Of a DNA stretch of 64,000 nt, positions 60,439-64,000 are shown in pieces. A program made the translations under genes and the position numbers. The stretch covers positions 24,165,870 to 24,229,869 of the forward strand of contig NC_091940.1 of the NCBI RefSeq assembly GCF_041260155.1, written 5' to 3'. Below the pieces are notes generated by a model, which saw nothing but the letters and a program-made list of their open reading frames with translations, ran no database searches and had not been told where the DNA came from. The number at the start of each line of letters is the position of its first letter. The stretch's first letter is position 1. This DNA is from Ptychodera flava. Its lineage: Eukaryota > Hemichordata > Enteropneusta > Ptychoderidae.

Positions 60439-60735
60439 TTATTCAACTCCCGGGATAGCAGACTTAAGGCGATGCCGCGATAGTTGGCTTTCGATTTCAT
60501 TTTTCACATTTTTGGTGCGAAAGGGTCGTCCTTCAATCGCTGTGTAAAACGGTTCCACATGGGGGTACGTGGCGAGTATATAAGGTGGTGATGATGCGTG
60601 GTGTGCATAAACCATCGGCACGTTGCGGTGCAAAAGGTTGCCCATCTGTGCAGGCGACAGCTGCGTTTGATGTGGAACTATGAAGAGCTGTGGCAAAACT
60701 TCCACATAGATGGAAGGTAATTTCCCCTTTTGCAT
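60439..60735 (-). CDS. Unassigned open frame, possible exon of a minus-strand gene
   Basis: A 98-codon frame starts at an ATG (60,735) and ends at a TAA that overlaps AATAAA, a possible polyadenylation signal. The composition looks protein-like (PSIYVEVLPQLFIVPHQTQL, HRNVPMVYAHH, ESQLSRHRLKSAIPGVE), with a Pro/Tyr/His-rich first half and a basic end. An upstream AG (CAATGCAAAAG) could be a splice acceptor, making this a terminal exon. I recognise no domain and do not assign a function. It could be a chance ORF. Confidence 0.3.
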   Translation of the reverse strand: MQKGKLPSIYVEVLPQLFIVPHQTQLSPAQMGNLLHRNVPMVYAHHASSPPYILATYPHVEPFYTAIEGRPFRTKNVKNEIESQLSRHRLKSAIPGVE

Positions 60736-60963
60736 TGAAGGAGATTACGATTTATGGACACTAAAGTGATTCAAGAACTGAAAATTTGAGAAGATACCTC
60801 TTTTGAGTGTTCTTGATTATTGGAGTGGGATAGAGTTTTGTCGGTGTAATCTTAATACGTTTAACAGAATGCCATTATGCCCGGATGTAGGTGTGTGTGT
60901 GTGTGTGTTAGCGGAGTTGATGTTTTATCCATCCATCAAGGTAGTGTATGTATGAATGTGTGT

Positions 60964-60996
60964 GTATGTATGTATGTATGTATGTATGTATGTATG

Positions 60997-61069
<73 letters not shown>
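60964..61069. repeat. (GTAT)n followed by (AT)n
   Basis: About 11 GTAT units, a short mixed part and about 47 bases of AT. Confidence 0.95.
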
Positions 61070-61073
<4 letters not shown>

Positions 61074-61104
61074 TGAGACTATAGTACATAATGACGATTG
61101 AGAC

Positions 61105-61105
<1 letters not shown>

Positions 61106-61146
<41 letters not shown>

Positions 61147-61244
61147 TATATATACATACATACGTACGTACATACGTACATACATACATACATACATACA
61201 TACATACATACATACATACATACATACATACATACATACATACA

Positions 61245-61273
<29 letters not shown>
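61106..61273. repeat. (AT)n followed by (CATA)n
   Basis: About 47 bases of AT, then ACGT-interrupted CATA and about 27 CATA units. The CATA part is complementary to the GTAT tract at 60,964-61,018, so the two arms can pair. Confidence 0.95.
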
Positions 61274-61277
<4 letters not shown>

Positions 61278-61501
61278 TCGCCGAAAACATTTCGGATGCC
61301 TTACCAACTGACTCAGAAATAATGAATCAGTCGGAAATAATGTGAACGGCCCTTCTCTTTGGAAGGCAACTCTTCATTCCACTCTGCGTGTATGGTAAAT
61401 AACCTAACAAAACTCATTACCTAAGCTTTCTACCGAAAGATTCTTAAAGATTTAACAGGGTTGCCAACTTAGGAATCGGTGTTCGGTAATATATCGTGTT
61501 A

Positions 61502-61540
61502 GTTTGTTTGTTTGTTTGTTTGTCTGTCTGTTTGTTTGTT

Positions 61541-61629
<89 letters not shown>
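61502..61629. repeat. (GTTT)n, (GT)n and (GA)n tracts
   Basis: About 40 bases of GTTT/GTCT, nine of GT, then about 80 bases of uninterrupted GA. Confidence 0.95.
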
Positions 61630-61632
<3 letters not shown>

Positions 61633-61883
61633 TGTGTATTGATACTGTTACAAGAGACGAATCATAGGAGGTGGTTTTAGCAATGAAATCCAAATTACTC
61701 AGATAGGTGTGCTACACATCCAGCCGGAAATATGGATCAGCAACGTTTTAAAAACTTCCATTGTAATCAAATCTAAGCACACAAGTACATATTAAGCTTG
61801 TGATTGATGACAGCCTTAATGGATGTATTTCAGACGAAAGATATGACCTTATTGGCAAGCTGTTGTCGTTGTCAGGGTAACCG

Positions 61884-62459
61884 CGGGTGTAGCGAACGGA
61901 GCTATTTTATAGAAAGAGCTATTCCAGGAGCAATTTTTTGAGAGCAGGAAAAATTTTAGTTTTGCTTGGACGAGGACAAATTTTTAGCTGGCAGGGAACA
62001 GAGTTTAGTTAGTTTTTTTGTCGGGAAGTTGGGAACAGAGTTTAGTTATTAGTTTTTTTGTCGGAGAAGTTATTTGCTTTTAGACAGGGCAGGCGAAAAT
62101 CGACAGGCTTCATCACACAGCAGGGGAGCTTTCATGTCTGAAGGGGAATGATACAATTTTAAGGGGGAAATTGTTTCCAGGGCAGGAGAAAATCGACACG
62201 TTTTTTTTCGCCATATGGCAGGGGAGCTTCAAAAATTCACAATGAAGAGGGGCAAAAATATGTGGGGAGTGGATAAAAGTGAAGTTTGAGTGCGGGAGGG
62301 TAAGTCGAAAAAATTTCAGATGGAGGGCAAATCATGAACAGTTAATTTATTACCCCTGGACTTAAAATTAGTCAGTTCACATTAGTTGTCCTGCTTAATA
62401 TATCTTACCATCATAAAGACCCCTTTTAATAAAAGTGCATTGTTCGTTGGCTGCACCTG
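61884..62459. mobile_element. Second copy of the AGGTGCAGCCAAC transposon
   Basis: It aligns with 31,188-31,677 in the same orientation, sharing GAGCTATTCCAGGAGCAATT, GCAGGGGAGCTTCA and TGCATTGTTCGTTGGCTGCA. The left end is degraded (GGTGTAGCGAACGG). An extra ~90 bases carries a direct repeat of GGGAACAGAGTTTAGTTA. Confidence 0.7.
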
Positions 62460-62564
62460 TAATCGTACTAATAAATCCACACACCGTTCTCCCAGAAGAG
62501 GGATAGGACTATGACCCGCATTTGTAATAACTGACACTAGGTCTCGGTTCTGTGTTCGTAATGC

Positions 62565-63775
62565 CTGTAACCCCACAAAAATGTAATAATCTCAACAAAT
62601 GTAATATCAACCACAATTGTAATATAACCAACCACAAATGTAATAAAACAGTCAACCATAATGTAACAACCCGCAACAACGAATGTGATAAACAAATTAA
62701 TCATAAATGTAATAAAACTCAACCATTAATGTAATAAACTCGAACTTGCATATGTGATCATTTGTTTATCAATGCCCTGAGTAAATAATAACTTTAATAA
62801 GACTTGTGTAATGTTATTGCATACTTTCCTGAAACTAGGTTTCCTTTCCGAAACACAGAATAGAATACTTTGAGAACACTATGATCAGAAAACGGCGAGG
62901 TACTGATCAAACCGTTAGATAATGGAAGTGGAATAGTAGTTCTAGATACTGATAATTACATGATAAGGAAGCGACAAATAACTCGTCAACCAGTGATACC
63001 ACAAAGTTTATGGCAGATGACTCAGAACAAATAACAGAGAAATATACAACCTTATAACAGAAACTTACGACACAAAACATGTTGCGAGAATATATATCTA
63101 TATTTCAATCAAGTAAAAACAATACGATCACTACCTTGAACACAGTAGAACAAAATTAGACATCCTAACATCCCCAGTGAAGGAATAAACTTCAAGTTGG
63201 ACAAGATAGGAATACAGACAATCTAGCGATTATTCCAGACAATTTATCCACTGAAGACGAATTTGAGGCGACTGATTAAGAAAGCACGGCAAATTTTCGA
63301 AAAAAAACGTCGTTAAAGGATCGTAGTGTTATACAGTCTCCTCCACTCTGGAGTAGAGACTGCACTGACGTTCAGATTGCAGCTGTGTCTCGCCATGACC
63401 AATCAGTTCTGTACACAAAACAAGGAAACGTAAAATACACTTTCTAATACACAAAACACACTGAACACAAATAATTAAGATATGAATAATGTATGGGTTG
63501 CTTTCCTTATTACATAAATAAATATTTAAGGGCTAATTCCTCGATTGCAACGACAAAATAGATTTATTACATTTATGGTTGACAAGTATTACATTTATGG
63601 GTGTTTTTAATACATTTATGGTTACCATTTATTACAATTGTGGTTGTTGTTTTTATTACATTTATGGTTGATTTTTGTTACATGTATGGGTGATATTACA
63701 TTTATGGGTGCATTTTATTACAATTATGGTTGATGTTACATTTATGGAGATTATTACAATTATGAAGGTTACAAT
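62565..63775. mobile_element. 1.2-kb element with inverted arrays of a short motif
   Basis: At the left end (62,565-62,740) variants of CAACCACAAATGTAATA are repeated about ten times. At the right end (63,555-63,775) the reverse complement TATTACATTTATGGTTG is repeated a similar number of times. The outer sequences also pair (TGTAATAATCTC with GATTATTACAA). The roughly 800 bases between show no gene. This resembles foldback-type transposons whose inverted repeats are built from short tandem units. Confidence 0.65.
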
Positions 63776-64000
63776 GCCCTCTCAGTTCTGCCCTCATCGA
63801 CGGGTCACCGTTCGATCACGTGTGTGCTAATGGGCGTCCAATTTGAATACGCGGTCGGATATTGTTGACGTGGTGGTTCATGTAACTGCGGCAATTGTAG
63901 TTGTACGATATAGAGCAAGAGGCACCGTGTTAACGAGGTCGAGATTGATTGTCACAAACATGGAAATTATACCTCAAGGCCCTCCAGACAACATGCTCAA
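63776..64000 (+). other. Window end, possible gene start
   Basis: An ATG at 63,960 in a fair context (AAACATGG) opens a frame MEIIPQGPPDNML to the window edge. CACGTG lies at about 63,818. Too little is visible to call a gene. Confidence 0.2.

Noticed and set aside
60925..61322. Repetitive YVCM and HTYI ORFs
   Set aside because: Tetranucleotide microsatellites give all frames without stops.

Overview
This is eukaryotic DNA with introns. It is AT-rich, full of microsatellites and small transposons, and carries a LINE relic of the type with a 2A-like peptide at the start of its first ORF. Together with an expanded CUB-domain family this fits an invertebrate, most likely a marine deuterostome such as a hemichordate, cephalochordate or echinoderm. 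The species cannot be fixed from the sequence alone.

Bases 1 to about 56,800 hold a head-to-tail tandem array of four paralogous genes, all on the + strand. Each encodes a predicted type I membrane protein: signal peptide (exon A), CUB domain 1 (exon B plus most of C), a degenerate CUB domain 2 (end of C plus D), a tryptophan-rich linker and CUB domain 3 (E plus F), a transmembrane helix (G) and a cytoplasmic tail (H). Exons join with consistent GT-AG sites and phases (A/B 1, B/C 0, C/D 0, D/E 1, E/F 0, F/G 1, G/H 2). Copy 1 (exons D-H, 1,479-6,554) enters from the left. Copy 2 (11,703-21,029) is damaged by an in-frame stop in exon D and a frameshift in G, and has no H. Copy 3 (25,552-33,890) is open but ends inside G with a short tail; its H exon is split by a transposon. 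Copy 4 (40,627-55,347) is intact, 536 codons in eight coding exons. Copies 2-4 each have an upstream non-coding exon and a promoter with an RFX X-box-like palindrome exactly 23 bases from a CCAAT box.

The duplication units are about 13-19 kb. Units 2, 3 and 4 start near 9,650, 22,490 and 37,380. Because the paralogous introns can be compared, several mobile-element insertions are visible as filled versus empty sites: a foldback in copy 1, a composite satellite-bearing element and a SINE in copy 3, and pogo-like, TTAA-type and hAT-like MITEs plus a 2-kb insertion and a 226-bp tandem array in copy 4. The 3' halves of the genes group as {1,4} and {2,3}, while the 5' halves group 3 with 4, so copy 4 looks like a recombinant.

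The space between copies 1 and 2 carries an internally deleted Ty3/gypsy-like element with both LTRs (6,722-8,225). From 56,800 to the end the window is mostly transposon and simple-repeat territory: a LINE relic with a nested TTAA MITE (57,213-58,648), a possible exon of an unknown minus-strand gene (60,439-60,735), long microsatellites, and a 1.2-kb element whose ends are inverted arrays of a short motif. I found no RNA genes and no CRISPR or bacterial features.
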